Below are positions 37,846 through 46,855 of a stretch of 64,000 nucleotides of DNA, piece by piece. Source of the stretch: Serratia sp. M24T3 (GTDB lineage Bacteria > Pseudomonadota > Gammaproteobacteria > Enterobacterales > Enterobacteriaceae). Position numbers and translations under genes: made by a program. Position 1 is the stretch's first letter. Each line of letters starts with the position of its first letter. Below the pieces are notes generated by a model that did no database searches, was not told the DNA's origin, and was given only the letters and a program-made list of their open reading frames with translations. The stretch lies in contig NZ_AJHJ01000012.1 of the NCBI RefSeq assembly GCF_000257645.1, positions 1 to 64,000 of the forward strand, given 5' to 3'.

Positions 37846-38652
37846 ATGAAAACGATGCTGAAAAATTCTTTGCTCCTGACTGTGCTGGGCCTCGCCATCA
37901 CCAGCGGTGCAGCCCATGCGGCGGGTGAAACCCTGCGCGTTGCGGCTGATTTAAGCTATCCACCTTTCCAGTTTCGCGATACTCAGGGCACGCCAAGCGG
38001 CTATGAGATTGACGTCACCAATGCGATTTGCAAAGAGATGCAGGTTAAATGTGATTACGTGGTGACGAGTTTTGACGCCGAAATCCCGTCGCTGATTGCC
38101 AAAAAAGTCGATTTTATCTCACCGCAGGGTGCGACAGAAAAACGCCGAAAAGTCATCGACTTCAGCGATTTCGTTTACCACATTCCAACCAAACTGGTCG
38201 TGCATAAAGGCAGTCCGCTGCTGCCGACGGCTGAATCACTGAAAGGCAAACGTGTTGCGGTACAACAAGGATCGATTCAGGAAATGTATGCAAACGCCTA
38301 TTGGCTGCCGAAAGGTGTGGACGTGGTGGCCTATGCCGATCAGGACACCATTTATCAGGATCTGATTGCCGGTCGACTGGATGCGGCGCTCAGCCCGGCG
38401 GTAGCCGTGACTTACGGCTTCCTCAATAAACCAGAAGGCAAAGATTTCACCCTGACCGGCCCTGAAGTGCGCGACGACAAACTCTTCAGCATCGGTTCCT
38501 CTTTTGGCCTGCGCAAAGGCGACGAAAAAACCAGGGCATTGCTCGATCAGGGTCTGGCGAAGATTATCGCTGACGGCACCTGGGACAAGATCCGCATGAA
38601 ATACTTTGGCGATTTAGATATCGCGGTACATCAGGCTGCGGTAAGCAAATAA
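37846..38652 (+). CDS. Amino-acid-type ABC transporter substrate-binding protein
   Basis: A 268-residue periplasmic binding protein of the HisJ/ArgT family with a Sec signal peptide (cleavage near AAHA-A, about residue 25). The lobe-1 start LRVAADLSYPPFQFRD, the FDAEIPSL segment and the GRLDAAL motif in lobe 2 are typical. The segment that usually reads S-x-x-x-T-x-x-R is altered to SPQGATEKRR but keeps the arginine. No permease or ATPase gene is near, so it must borrow a transporter or act as a receptor. The TAA stop overlaps the ATG of the next gene by one base. Confidence 0.9.
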   Translation: MKTMLKNSLLLTVLGLAITSGAAHAAGETLRVAADLSYPPFQFRDTQGTPSGYEIDVTNAICKEMQVKCDYVVTSFDAEIPSLIAKKVDFISPQGATEKRRKVIDFSDFVYHIPTKLVVHKGSPLLPTAESLKGKRVAVQQGSIQEMYANAYWLPKGVDVVAYADQDTIYQDLIAGRLDAALSPAVAVTYGFLNKPEGKDFTLTGPEVRDDKLFSIGSSFGLRKGDEKTRALLDQGLAKIIADGTWDKIRMKYFGDLDIAVHQAAVSK

Positions 38653-40346
38653 TGACTTTTGTCCCCCCACAGCACGATCAATTGATGCCGGTTATGAATG
38701 AGTTATTACTGGCATATTCAAAGCTGCACAGATTATCTGGCAGCGAAGACGCCGAGCAGGCGGCAGGTTTGTTGGTCGAGATGCTGCGCGCGCACGGGCT
38801 GGAGGCGGATTTGGAATCTTGCCCTCTGTTGCTGAGTGATCCGCTGGAAGGCAGCCTGTTGCTGCCGGACTTTCCCGAGTGGCAGGTTAGGGCGAAAACC
38901 CGTTCTTTTTCCGCGCACTGTCCGCAGGGCGTTAAAGCCCCTTTGTACTATGACAATGCTTCAACACAGACGCGCAGTGACCTGGAATGGCAACAGTGGT
39001 CGCAGCAGGTGCGCGGCAAGATTGTGATTGCCGATCAAGGCTTTGAAGACTATGTGCAACGCCTTGACGCCGCTCGGGCTGTGGGACTTATTCACCTTTG
39101 GGGCTCGGCTGAAACCGCGCTGCATGAAGAAACCGTTGGACCGATTTGGGGCACTCCGACGCCAGATGATCAGCAGCGCTATCCGCGATTGCCAGTGATT
39201 TCTATCAATCAGCGCGACGGCCAACGGCTGTTAAATCTTTACCACGGCGAGCAGCGGATTGAGGCACAAATGCGCACGGTACTCAACCGCCACGTCCGCC
39301 CCTGTAGTTTGCCGATAGTCGAGATTGGCGGGCAAACGCCAGAATTTGTACTGTTATCATCGCATTATGATTCCTGGCATGAAGGAGTGACCGATAATGC
39401 CACCGGCAACGCGCTGTGTCTGGCGATGGCGCTGCATTTTCAACAGCAGGCAGGCACTTTGCGACGCGGGCTGCGTATCGCCTGGTGGCCGGGGCATTCC
39501 AACGCCCGCTACGGCGGTTCGACCTGGTATGCCGACAATTATCGTCAGCAGCTCGGCAAACATTGTGTTGCGCATATCAATGTTGATTCGCCGGGCTGCC
39601 TTGATGCGGTTCAGGTGGTGATTAATGCCAGCGGTGCCGAGTCCAACGATTTCCTCAATCAGGCAGTGGCAGCGGTTACCGGAAAACCTGCGCTGCGCAT
39701 CACGCCGTTGGGCAAGGGCGGCGATCAGTCATTCTGGGGCAGCGGCGTGCCAATGCATTTTGCCTTGCGCGAGGTGCCACTTGAGAAAACCAGCGATTCG
39801 CCGGGCAGCGGAGGCGGCTGGTGGTGGCATACTGAGGAAGATAGTTACGACAAGCTCGATCTGAATATTCTGTGGCGCGACTGCCAGATCCACGTGCATT
39901 GGCTGGATCGGCTGCTGCATCAGCCAGATTTGCCGCTGGCGGCTGGTGACTATCTGGAATCGATGCTGGCGGCTTTAGAGCAGCTCCAGGATCGATTGGA
40001 TCCGCAATTTAGCCTTGAGCCAATTAAACAACGGCTGCTGAATTTATGTGAGCCGATAACGGCGTTAAATCGGCGAGCAGCGGCAGAACCCGCCAGCTGG
40101 CAACCGTTGCTTACCGATATTGTGGCGGATTTTCATCGGTTGCGTTACAGCTCCACTGACGATTTTCACTATGATTTAAGCTATCGCGGCGGCGCTTTTC
40201 CTGGTTTTCAGGAGCTTGCGGCGGATTTGCAGCAGACTTCAGCGGAAAGCCGCCTGATGATGATCACCCAATATCGACGTCAGCGGGATAGAGCAATAGC
40301 CCTGCTACAGCAGATTGGCGACGCGCTCCATCGCGCAGGTCTTTGA
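38652..40346 (+). CDS. M28-family metallopeptidase
   Basis: A 564-residue zinc peptidase of the M28 (aminopeptidase/transferrin-receptor-like) family. Its first part holds a PA-like insert (about residues 90-220), then the dizinc site: SSHYDSWHEGVTDNATGNA (about 238-256), INVDSPG and WHTEEDSYDKLD (about 395). No signal peptide is visible. Start and upstream stop overlap (TAATG), implying translational coupling to the binding-protein gene. The C-terminal 130 residues form an alpha-helical region as in dimerising M28 proteins. With the M20 enzyme it suggests uptake and stepwise cleavage of a peptide or acylated amino acid. Confidence 0.85.
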   Translation: MTFVPPQHDQLMPVMNELLLAYSKLHRLSGSEDAEQAAGLLVEMLRAHGLEADLESCPLLLSDPLEGSLLLPDFPEWQVRAKTRSFSAHCPQGVKAPLYYDNASTQTRSDLEWQQWSQQVRGKIVIADQGFEDYVQRLDAARAVGLIHLWGSAETALHEETVGPIWGTPTPDDQQRYPRLPVISINQRDGQRLLNLYHGEQRIEAQMRTVLNRHVRPCSLPIVEIGGQTPEFVLLSSHYDSWHEGVTDNATGNALCLAMALHFQQQAGTLRRGLRIAWWPGHSNARYGGSTWYADNYRQQLGKHCVAHINVDSPGCLDAVQVVINASGAESNDFLNQAVAAVTGKPALRITPLGKGGDQSFWGSGVPMHFALREVPLEKTSDSPGSGGGWWWHTEEDSYDKLDLNILWRDCQIHVHWLDRLLHQPDLPLAAGDYLESMLAALEQLQDRLDPQFSLEPIKQRLLNLCEPITALNRRAAAEPASWQPLLTDIVADFHRLRYSSTDDFHYDLSYRGGAFPGFQELAADLQQTSAESRLMMITQYRRQRDRAIALLQQIGDALHRAGL

Positions 40347-40352
40347 AATCAC

Positions 40353-40823
40353 TCAGGCGCGTTGCTGATACGCCAGTGGCTTAACCATATAAACGCTTAA
40401 CGGATCGTATGTGTATTCGCCAAAACAGTCGGTGATAACGAAACCACGTTTCTTATAAAGGCCGATAGCGGCAAGATGATCGACACCGGTTTCCAGATAC
40501 AGGCTCGGCAGTTGCAGTTGTAGAGCCTGTGCTTCCACAGCGGCCATCAGCCGATCGGCAATGCCCAGTCCACGAAACTGCGGATTGACATAAACCCGTT
40601 TGATTTCGGCCAGACCGTCGTCGCAGATATACAGGCATGCACAGCCGGCCGCAACGCCGTTTACTTCGGCGATAAACGCGTAATGTTCATTGGCAAGCAT
40701 CTCTTCCAGCGGCATGCTGTAATCACTTTCGGCGGGATACATCGCACTCTGATAGGCATCAAGCTGGCGGACCAGTTCAATAAAATGGGCATTATTTAGA
40801 ACGGTAGGTTTGATTATCAGCAC
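40353..40823 (-). CDS. GNAT-family N-acetyltransferase
   Basis: A 156-residue GNAT enzyme with the acetyl-CoA motif VYVNPQFRGLGIADRLM (about residues 76-92) and the C-terminal LYKKRGF segment. The substrate is unknown. It follows the XRE-cupin regulator by 9 bp on the same strand, so the two are probably co-transcribed. Confidence 0.88.
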   Translation of the reverse strand: MLIIKPTVLNNAHFIELVRQLDAYQSAMYPAESDYSMPLEEMLANEHYAFIAEVNGVAAGCACLYICDDGLAEIKRVYVNPQFRGLGIADRLMAAVEAQALQLQLPSLYLETGVDHLAAIGLYKKRGFVITDCFGEYTYDPLSVYMVKPLAYQQRA

Positions 40824-40832
40824 GTAGTTTCC

Positions 40833-41387
40833 TCATCCCTGATTGATAACTAACAGATAGCGACATGATTCGTTTCTGACATTATCAAAGGTCACGGCTA
40901 AATCAACGCCAAAACTTAATACGTCACCGGTATAAAGCTCATAATGTTCATCGCCATAGTGAATGGTTAATTCTCCTTCAACCAGCCATAACCGCTGCAA
41001 ATAGGCCTTGTTTCCCCAACTCGGATAGCTTACCCGCGCCTTGGCGGGCAGCGTAACCTCGATCATTTCCAGCCCGCTTTGCGCCTCGGGTGGCAAGACC
41101 TGACGGCGCAGATAGCCGATATCAGGGTCTTGCCATACCTCTTGTTCATTGAAACGACGCAGACGGTTGGGCGTTGCACTTTCCTCTGACAATAACTGAG
41201 TCACCGAGACTCCTAAACCGGCGGCAAGTTTGCCAAGCAGGGTTGCGCTCGGACTGCTTTCCTGCCGCTCGATTTTTGAAATCATCGCCTTACTGACGCC
41301 CGCCAATTCAGCCAGCTGTTCCAGATTGAGACCTTTGCTCTTGCGCAGCAGCAGCAAACGGCTGGCGATTAATTCATCTATTGACAT
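40833..41387 (-). CDS. XRE-family regulator with C-terminal cupin domain
   Basis: The 184-residue protein joins a lambda-type helix-turn-helix (residues 8-60: LNLEQLAELAGVSKAMISKI) to a cupin sensor domain (about 100-184). Similar regulators (PuuR, SutR) control amine or amino-acid metabolism. It forms an operon with a GNAT gene and is divergent from another GNAT gene; both are plausible targets. A 10-bp perfect palindrome lies in the divergent gap. Confidence 0.88.
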   Translation of the reverse strand: MSIDELIASRLLLLRKSKGLNLEQLAELAGVSKAMISKIERQESSPSATLLGKLAAGLGVSVTQLLSEESATPNRLRRFNEQEVWQDPDIGYLRRQVLPPEAQSGLEMIEVTLPAKARVSYPSWGNKAYLQRLWLVEGELTIHYGDEHYELYTGDVLSFGVDLAVTFDNVRNESCRYLLVINQG

Positions 41388-41414
41388 TGGGATACGCCTT
41401 TGTTTACTTTTGTG

Positions 41415-41424
41415 GAATTAATTC
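41415..41424. promoter_or_regulatory. Palindrome GAATTAATTC, possible XRE-cupin operator
   Basis: A perfect 10-bp palindrome in the 74-bp gap between the divergent XRE-cupin and GNAT genes. Position suits autoregulation; the sequence is short and AT-rich, so chance is possible. Confidence 0.3.
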
Positions 41425-41461
41425 TACTATATTGGAAATTAAACCAGCAAGGGGAAATACC

Positions 41462-41983
41462 ATGAAAATGATCGACTGCACTGAACAGCGTCACGCTCAC
41501 GCTATACTTGAGATCTTTAACGAGGCGATCGTCAACTCGACGGCGCTGTACGATTATCACGAACGCTCGATTGCCTCGATGGCACCGTGGTTTGCCGCCA
41601 AGCGCAACGGCAATTTCCCGGTGATAGGCCTGGAAGACGACGATGGCAAACTGTTAGGTTTTGCCAGCTATGGCACTTTCCGCGCCTGGCCAGCCTACAA
41701 GTATTCCGTTGAGCATTCGATTTATATTCATCCGCAGCATCGCGGGCAGGGGCTGGGAAAAATCTTGCTCGATGCCGTTATTGTCGAAGCCCGGCAGCGA
41801 CAGGTACATACGCTGATTGGCGAGATCGATGCCACCAATGCTGCCAGTATCGCGCTGCACACAAAGGCAGGATTTGCCGAGGCCGGGATCATCAAGCAGG
41901 CCGCCTACAAGTTTGATCGCTGGCTGGATCTGGCGTTCTATCAGCTTGTCCTGACCACGCCTGATCAGCCGCGAGCAGAATGA
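41462..41983 (+). CDS. GNAT acetyltransferase, MnaT/phosphinothricin-acetyltransferase type
   Basis: A 173-residue GNAT enzyme. The segment IFNEAIVNSTALYDYHERS, the acetyl-CoA loop IYIHPQHRGQGLGKILLDAV (about residues 81-100) and HTKAGFAEAG are typical of the family that acetylates L-amino acid analogues such as methionine sulfoximine and phosphinothricin. The start MKMIDCTEQ follows AAGGGG; the longer frame upstream runs through the promoter. It is divergent from the XRE-cupin regulator. Confidence 0.9.
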   Translation: MKMIDCTEQRHAHAILEIFNEAIVNSTALYDYHERSIASMAPWFAAKRNGNFPVIGLEDDDGKLLGFASYGTFRAWPAYKYSVEHSIYIHPQHRGQGLGKILLDAVIVEARQRQVHTLIGEIDATNAASIALHTKAGFAEAGIIKQAAYKFDRWLDLAFYQLVLTTPDQPRAE

Positions 41984-42059
41984 GAAAGCAAGCGGCAGAG
42001 TGCTGCGGTGGCGCAAAAGTTTTAGGCTGGGTTGAATTAATCAGACAAGTGAGAACACC

Positions 42060-43154
42060 ATGAAACGTGATCCGAAAGACAGTGTGTTCGCCGACGAAGA
42101 CGCGCGCTGGCAGGCAGTAATCGGTCGCAATCGCGAGGCGGACGGGCATTTCGTTTATGCAGTAAAAACGACCGGAATTTACTGTGCGCCCTCATGTCCA
42201 TCACGCCAGCCGAATCGCCAAAACGTTGAGTTTTTTGCCGATGCCGCACAGGCCGAAGCCGCAGATTATCGACCATGCAAGCGCTGCCGACAGGGGCGAA
42301 TATCTTTGCAGCAGCAATACAGTCAGCAGATTGAGCAAGCCTGTCGTTTGCTGGAAGACGCAGAGAAAACGCCGACTTTGGAAGAAATTGCCCAGCAGGT
42401 TGGAGTCAGTGCCTGGCACTTTCACCGTATCTTCAAAACTTTCACTGGTTTGACGCCGCGCGCTTATGCCATCGCCAAAAGACAACAGCGGGTGCGCGAG
42501 GCGCTGGCGGATAATCCATCGATCACTGATGCTATTTTAGATGCAGGTTATGCTTCCAATGGTAACTTTTACGCCAGCTCCCCTGCCAGTCTGGGGATGA
42601 CGCCGAGCGCCTATCGGGCCGGTGGTAAGGGCATGGCGGTGTGGTTTGCCGTTGGGCATTGTTCGCTGGGGGACATTTTGGTAGCGGAAAGCTCGCGCGG
42701 GATTTGCGCGATCCTGCTGGGTGACAACCCGCAGACTCTGGTCGAAAGTTTGCAGGATAACTTCCCGCATGCGCAACTGCTGGGCAATGATCCTGATTTT
42801 GAGCAGCGCGTTGCAACAGTGGTTGGTTTTGTAGACCGGCCAACAGCAGGGCTAAATTTGCCGCTGGATATTCGCGGTACGGCTTTCCAGCAGCGGGTCT
42901 GGCATGCTTTACGGGCGATTCCGGTGGGCGAAACGCTGAGCTATTCCCAGGTTGCGGAAAAAATCGGCTCACCCAAAGCGGTTCGCGCCGTTGCCGGAGC
43001 CTGTGCCGCTAATTTGCTGGCAGTGGCTATCCCTTGCCATCGCGTAGTCCGCAATGATGGCAATATCTCAGGATACCGCTGGGGCGTGGCGCGCAAAAAG
43101 AGTCTGCTGGAGAAAGAGCAAAAACGCGAAGCGCAGTTAATCCAATCTCGTTAA
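42060..43154 (+). CDS. ada: Ada: methylphosphotriester/O6-methylguanine methyltransferase and activator
   Basis: Ada repairs DNA methylphosphotriesters and O6-methylguanine by transferring the methyl group to its own cysteines, and when methylated activates the adaptive response. The 364-residue protein has zinc cysteines C42, C46, C73 and C76 (C42 is the expected acceptor), an AraC-type DNA-binding region (about 95-185, LEEIAQQVGVSAWHFHRIFK) and the C-terminal methyltransferase with IPCHRVVRNDG. Length and order match E. coli Ada (354). It lies 76 bp after a GNAT gene; AlkB is not next to it. A second Ada-type gene occurs at 50557. Confidence 0.94.
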   Translation: MKRDPKDSVFADEDARWQAVIGRNREADGHFVYAVKTTGIYCAPSCPSRQPNRQNVEFFADAAQAEAADYRPCKRCRQGRISLQQQYSQQIEQACRLLEDAEKTPTLEEIAQQVGVSAWHFHRIFKTFTGLTPRAYAIAKRQQRVREALADNPSITDAILDAGYASNGNFYASSPASLGMTPSAYRAGGKGMAVWFAVGHCSLGDILVAESSRGICAILLGDNPQTLVESLQDNFPHAQLLGNDPDFEQRVATVVGFVDRPTAGLNLPLDIRGTAFQQRVWHALRAIPVGETLSYSQVAEKIGSPKAVRAVAGACAANLLAVAIPCHRVVRNDGNISGYRWGVARKKSLLEKEQKREAQLIQSR

Positions 43155-43213
43155 TTTAGTTAGCAAAGGCGCGGGTTGAACCGGGTATTTTACTGTTAAA
43201 CCCGCGGGAAAAG

Positions 43214-43927
43214 TTATTCCGATCTGGTTCTGAATGCTTCAAGCTTCTGTTTTTGCTGGCCTTCAGGGGAGAAGTTGTCTGCACTTAACCATTGTTCAAA
43301 TGCGGCTTTGATAGGCGACCATTCCTGATCGATGATCGAATACCAGCAGGTATCGCGGTTATTACCTTTGGTCAGCAGCGCCTGACGGAAAGTACCTTCA
43401 TATTGAAAACCTAAACGTTTGGCGGCCAGATTCGAGGCATCGTTCAAACTGTTACATTTCCACTCGCAGCGGCGATAGCCAAGAGAATCAAAGAGATAAG
43501 TTAGCAGCAGAGAGATAGCTTCGGTGCCAAAGCGTGAGCGCTTCATCAGCGGTGACCAGTTAACCCAACCAATTTCCGCTACGCCGTTCACGGCATCAAT
43601 ACGCATTAATGATACGCCGCCGATGGCGCGCTGCGTTTCTTTATCAACCACTGCAAAGTACAGCGGGTCTTTAAGAGTAGAAATTTTTGTTATGTAATTG
43701 TCGCACGCTTGCTGAGTTGCAGGGCGGTCGATAGAGAAGTAAGTCCAGTCGCGGTCATCATTAATACTGTGCCAGGCGTTAAACAAGGATTCGCTGTGTT
43801 TATTAACCTCCAGCGGTTCCAGGTAACAGTACAAACCTTGCAGCGTAATGCGTTCCGGCAGTGGGCGAGGTTGCCATCCTTTAACTTCATCGCCAATCGG
43901 TTGTCCAAAATGATTCAAGGTTGTCAT
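43214..43927 (-). CDS. GNAT acetyltransferase, RimJ/RimL type
   Basis: A 237-residue acetyltransferase with the broad RimL-like layout: RITLQGLYCYLEPLE near the N terminus, IGGVSLMRIDAVNGVAEIGW in the middle and RRCEWKCNSLNDASNLAAKRLGF for the acetyl-CoA side. The C-terminal extension after about residue 205 is polar. The target is unknown. It is convergent with ada across a 59-bp gap holding a CGCGGGTT/AACCCGCG hairpin. Confidence 0.88.
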   Translation of the reverse strand: MTTLNHFGQPIGDEVKGWQPRPLPERITLQGLYCYLEPLEVNKHSESLFNAWHSINDDRDWTYFSIDRPATQQACDNYITKISTLKDPLYFAVVDKETQRAIGGVSLMRIDAVNGVAEIGWVNWSPLMKRSRFGTEAISLLLTYLFDSLGYRRCEWKCNSLNDASNLAAKRLGFQYEGTFRQALLTKGNNRDTCWYSIIDQEWSPIKAAFEQWLSADNFSPEGQQKQKLEAFRTRSE

Positions 43928-44078
43928 CTTAATTCCGTTTTACCTGTGTGGTTGATGAATGAACATTCATAAAATCAAAACTTTCGCGAATTCGCAATCG
44001 ATTCTATTTCCCAGTATTGGGAAGCTTGGATAAAGTGAATGCAACTGAGTTTTTCCTGATTAATTCCTGAGGGCCGTC

Positions 44079-44858
44079 ATGCAACATCTCGACAAGATCG
44101 TTAATTTCGCTGCTAACCCGATTAAGGACGCAGATTTCCTCGCTCGCTGCAAAGAGACGCTGGATAATAAAGGGGCATTGGTGCTGCATCGCTTCCTTAA
44201 TCCCACGGCGCTCACGGAGATAAAACAGGAAGGCGATGAAAACCGGCATTTGGCTTATTACACCAGCAGCAATCACAATGTCTATCTGCTTAAGCCCGAT
44301 GAAAGTCTGCCGGCTACGCATCCGCGCAATCGGCAGATAGTGTCTTCCAAAGGCTGTATTACCGACGAAGAGATCCCACCAAATTCTGCACTGCGGGCGC
44401 TCTATGATGCTCCAGAGTTTCGCGCATTTTTGTGTGCAGTATTGGGAGAGCAGCAGCTTTATCCGTATGCCGATAAACTTTCTTCAATTAATCTGCACTA
44501 TGCCAGCGAAGGTCAGGAACTGGGCTGGCATTTTGATAACTCTTCTTTTGCCATCACCTTGTTGATACAAAAACCCGAAGCGGGCGGGGTGTTTGAGTAC
44601 GTCGAGAATCTGCGCGATGCCGACAACGGCGACATGAACTACGACGGCGTCGAAAAACTGCTGGATAAGCAAATTCAGCCGAAGAAACTAGGCATTGAAG
44701 CCGGGGATTTAGTGCTATTCAGGGGACGCAACGCTATTCACCGCGTTACACCAACCGAGGGAAACACCACCCGTATGCTGGTGGTGCTGGCCTATAACTC
44801 GCAGCCCGACATCTCGCTTTCAGAAACCGCGCGACTGACTTTTTACGGCCGCGTCTGA
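44079..44858 (+). CDS. 2OG-Fe(II) oxygenase, ArpA/BesD-like
   Basis: A 259-residue non-haem iron, 2-oxoglutarate-dependent oxygenase. The iron triad is visible as H-x-D in LGWHFDNSSFAITLLIQ (about residues 149-165) and a distal His in NAIHRVTP (about 223), with an Arg (TTRMLVVLAYN) to bind 2-oxoglutarate. The motif GGVFEYVENLR recalls the ArpA/BesD/HalD group that acts on free amino acids; halogenases of that group have Gly in place of the Asp, so this should be a hydroxylase. Substrate unknown. It is convergent with the DUF2817 gene and shares its terminator. Confidence 0.75.
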   Translation: MQHLDKIVNFAANPIKDADFLARCKETLDNKGALVLHRFLNPTALTEIKQEGDENRHLAYYTSSNHNVYLLKPDESLPATHPRNRQIVSSKGCITDEEIPPNSALRALYDAPEFRAFLCAVLGEQQLYPYADKLSSINLHYASEGQELGWHFDNSSFAITLLIQKPEAGGVFEYVENLRDADNGDMNYDGVEKLLDKQIQPKKLGIEAGDLVLFRGRNAIHRVTPTEGNTTRMLVVLAYNSQPDISLSETARLTFYGRV

Positions 44859-44860
44859 TA

Positions 44861-44896
44861 AAAAGGCTCATTCAGCCAGCGCAGAATGAGCCTTTT
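44861..44896. terminator. Bidirectional terminator
   Basis: A perfect 13-bp stem, AAAAGGCTCATTC paired with GAATGAGCCTTTT, closes on ten bases between the convergent oxygenase and DUF2817 genes. Confidence 0.88.
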
Positions 44897-44912
44897 CGCT
44901 CATGGCAATGCC

Positions 44913-46016
44913 TTAGAGTGTTGCCAGCGCATTAAATCCGCGATTAAAAATCTGCTGGGTGCGCAGCTGAACCAACTGCTGCCAGTCTTTATCCTGCGGA
45001 TAAAACCCTTCGAACAGCTCGCCTTTAATTTTCTTACCCTGTGGGCTTTGTGGATCGCCGTAAAGATGCAGCCAGTGATCGTCACGAACCAAATGATGCA
45101 TGGTTTCACCGTCGTAAGTCCCGCATTCGATCACCAGCTGAATCAGCTGCGCGTCAGGCAGATTATCAAGCATAAATTGCGACAGGTAGCCGGTGGCCGT
45201 AGCCGTCACGCCAGTGTCACTGCCAATATTTTTGCCGGTTACCAGCACATACAGCCAGGGACCAAACACCTCGCGCGCCTGTTGCAGCGAAGGATAAGCC
45301 TGTTGAGCAATCGCCATGAGCATCGGATGGCCATAGGCGCCCGCACCCGTGTGCAAATCGAAGCTGATTATTGCCTTGGCGTGTGCCAAATGGGTGTGGA
45401 TAATCTTCAGTAAAGTTTGATTAGACCAGCTTGCCTGCTTGCCGCCAAAAAAGATCCCGTCTTCATGCCGATACTGGCCGGCCTCGACTATTTTTTTCAC
45501 TTCAGCCCAGCCCGCTTGTTGAGCGCGATGATCCATAAGATCGTCCGCAGCCGCGCGCTCAGGCCCATTCAGATCTTTACTCAGATAAATATCATGCAAA
45601 TCTTCATAACGATCGTTGGCCGGAAGTGGGTTGCTGAAATCAACAAAGTTGCGATTCAGATCCATATTATCTTCATTGACCCGCCGCAGGTGCGCAGTCC
45701 CCCACGGGTTGATCAGATGGATCATGACCAATGCAGTGTCGGCAGGCAAGGTGTTGGCATGATTCACTTTCATCCAGTCTATCTGCGATTGCGAACCATA
45801 GTAGCCTTCAACGCCGTGCGTGCCCGAAACCACCACAAACAGCCGCGACGAAAGAGGATTGCCTAGCACCGCCACGTCAGTCGCCAGGTCCTCACCTTTT
45901 GGGCCTTTTAAGGGATGTGGATAATGAGTGATTGTCGCCCCGGCATCTTGTGCAGCGGCAAGAAAGCGAGCGCGTTGAAAGCTAAAATCGGGGAGCTGGG
46001 CATAACCTTGCAGCAT
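44913..46016 (-). CDS. DUF2817 (M14-like) metallocarboxypeptidase-like protein
   Basis: A 367-residue protein of the DUF2817 family, related to zinc carboxypeptidases (M14). Zinc-site residues are expected in GTHGVEGYYG (about residues 64-73, HxxE) and FDLHTGAG (about 222-229); NPWGTAHLRRVNEDNMDLNRNF (about 103-124) carries the substrate-binding Arg/Asn block of M14. Final glutamate candidate: VIECGTYDG. No signal peptide. It follows a solute-binding-protein gene by 59 bp on the same strand, suggesting a joint role in peptide or amino-acid-conjugate use. Confidence 0.85.
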   Translation of the reverse strand: MLQGYAQLPDFSFQRARFLAAAQDAGATITHYPHPLKGPKGEDLATDVAVLGNPLSSRLFVVVSGTHGVEGYYGSQSQIDWMKVNHANTLPADTALVMIHLINPWGTAHLRRVNEDNMDLNRNFVDFSNPLPANDRYEDLHDIYLSKDLNGPERAAADDLMDHRAQQAGWAEVKKIVEAGQYRHEDGIFFGGKQASWSNQTLLKIIHTHLAHAKAIISFDLHTGAGAYGHPMLMAIAQQAYPSLQQAREVFGPWLYVLVTGKNIGSDTGVTATATGYLSQFMLDNLPDAQLIQLVIECGTYDGETMHHLVRDDHWLHLYGDPQSPQGKKIKGELFEGFYPQDKDWQQLVQLRTQQIFNRGFNALATL

Positions 46017-46075
46017 CCTTATCTCCTTGCAATCAGGTTAAGATTACCGGCCATCCTAAGAGTAGCCGGCTGCTG

Positions 46076-46855
46076 TCATGGCTTTTTATTGTAGACTTCA
46101 AAGCTGAAATATTTTTTCTCAATCTTCTCAAAGGTGCCGTTCTGGTGAATAGCCGCCAGTGCATTATTGATCATTTCCTGATGTTCTTTATCGCCTTTAC
46201 GCAGGCCAATTGCGGTCCCCGCGCCAAGATACTTCGGATCAGTCAGCATGCCGCCGCTGAAGGCAAAATCTTTTCCGGCGGCGGTATCAAGGAAACCGGA
46301 CTGTGCTGCGGCGGCGTTGGTCAGGGTGGCGTCAACACGGCCGGACTCTAGATCCTGATTCACCAAATCCTGATTCTGATAGGAAACAACGTTGATTCCC
46401 TTGCTCTGCCACAGTGCCTGTGCATAAGCTTCCTGAATCGTCCCCTGCGCGACGCCAATAGTTTTGCCTTTCAGCGCTTCTGGAGTGGGTAAGATCCCGC
46501 TGCCTTTTTTAGCCACTAATACGCTTGGAATGTGGTAAAGCATATCGGAGAAATCAACCTGTGCCTGGCGTTTTGGCGTCACGGACATTGCAGAAAGTAC
46601 TGCGTCGAATTTTTTAGCATCCAGCGCCGGAATAATGCTGTCAAAGCCGGTTTCGACCCATTGGCATTTAACTTTTAATTGCTGGCAGATAGCGTTTCCA
46701 AGATCAACGTCAAAGCCGACCAGGCTGCCGTCTGGCGCTTTGGTTTCAAAAGGAGCAAAAGTAGGGTCAACACCAAAGCGCAGTACTGATTCGGCGTTCG
46801 CCAATGAGCTAAACGAGGCCAGAGCCAGTAAGGTAAATAACGCGCTTTTTTTCAT
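46076..46855 (-). CDS. Amino-acid-type ABC transporter substrate-binding protein
   Basis: A 259-residue periplasmic binding protein (HisJ/ArgT family) with signal peptide cleavage near SLANA-E. Lobe-1 motif LRFGVDPTFAPFETKAPDGS, ligand motif SAMSVTPKRQ and hinge region GRVDATL are all canonical for polar or basic amino acids. It is a paralogue of the binding protein at 37846. No permease or ATPase gene lies near; the following gene is a DUF2817 metallopeptidase, so this is a second binding-protein/hydrolase pair. Confidence 0.9.
   Translation of the reverse strand: MKKSALFTLLALASFSSLANAESVLRFGVDPTFAPFETKAPDGSLVGFDVDLGNAICQQLKVKCQWVETGFDSIIPALDAKKFDAVLSAMSVTPKRQAQVDFSDMLYHIPSVLVAKKGSGILPTPEALKGKTIGVAQGTIQEAYAQALWQSKGINVVSYQNQDLVNQDLESGRVDATLTNAAAAQSGFLDTAAGKDFAFSGGMLTDPKYLGAGTAIGLRKGDKEHQEMINNALAAIHQNGTFEKIEKKYFSFEVYNKKP

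Noticed and set aside
43170-43206. CGCGGGTT/AACCCGCG hairpin as a terminator
   Set aside because: No T-run on either side; kept only as a note with the neighbouring genes.
44886-45413. 175-codon plus-strand open frame
   Set aside because: It is antisense to the DUF2817 gene, whose zinc motifs are clear on the minus strand.
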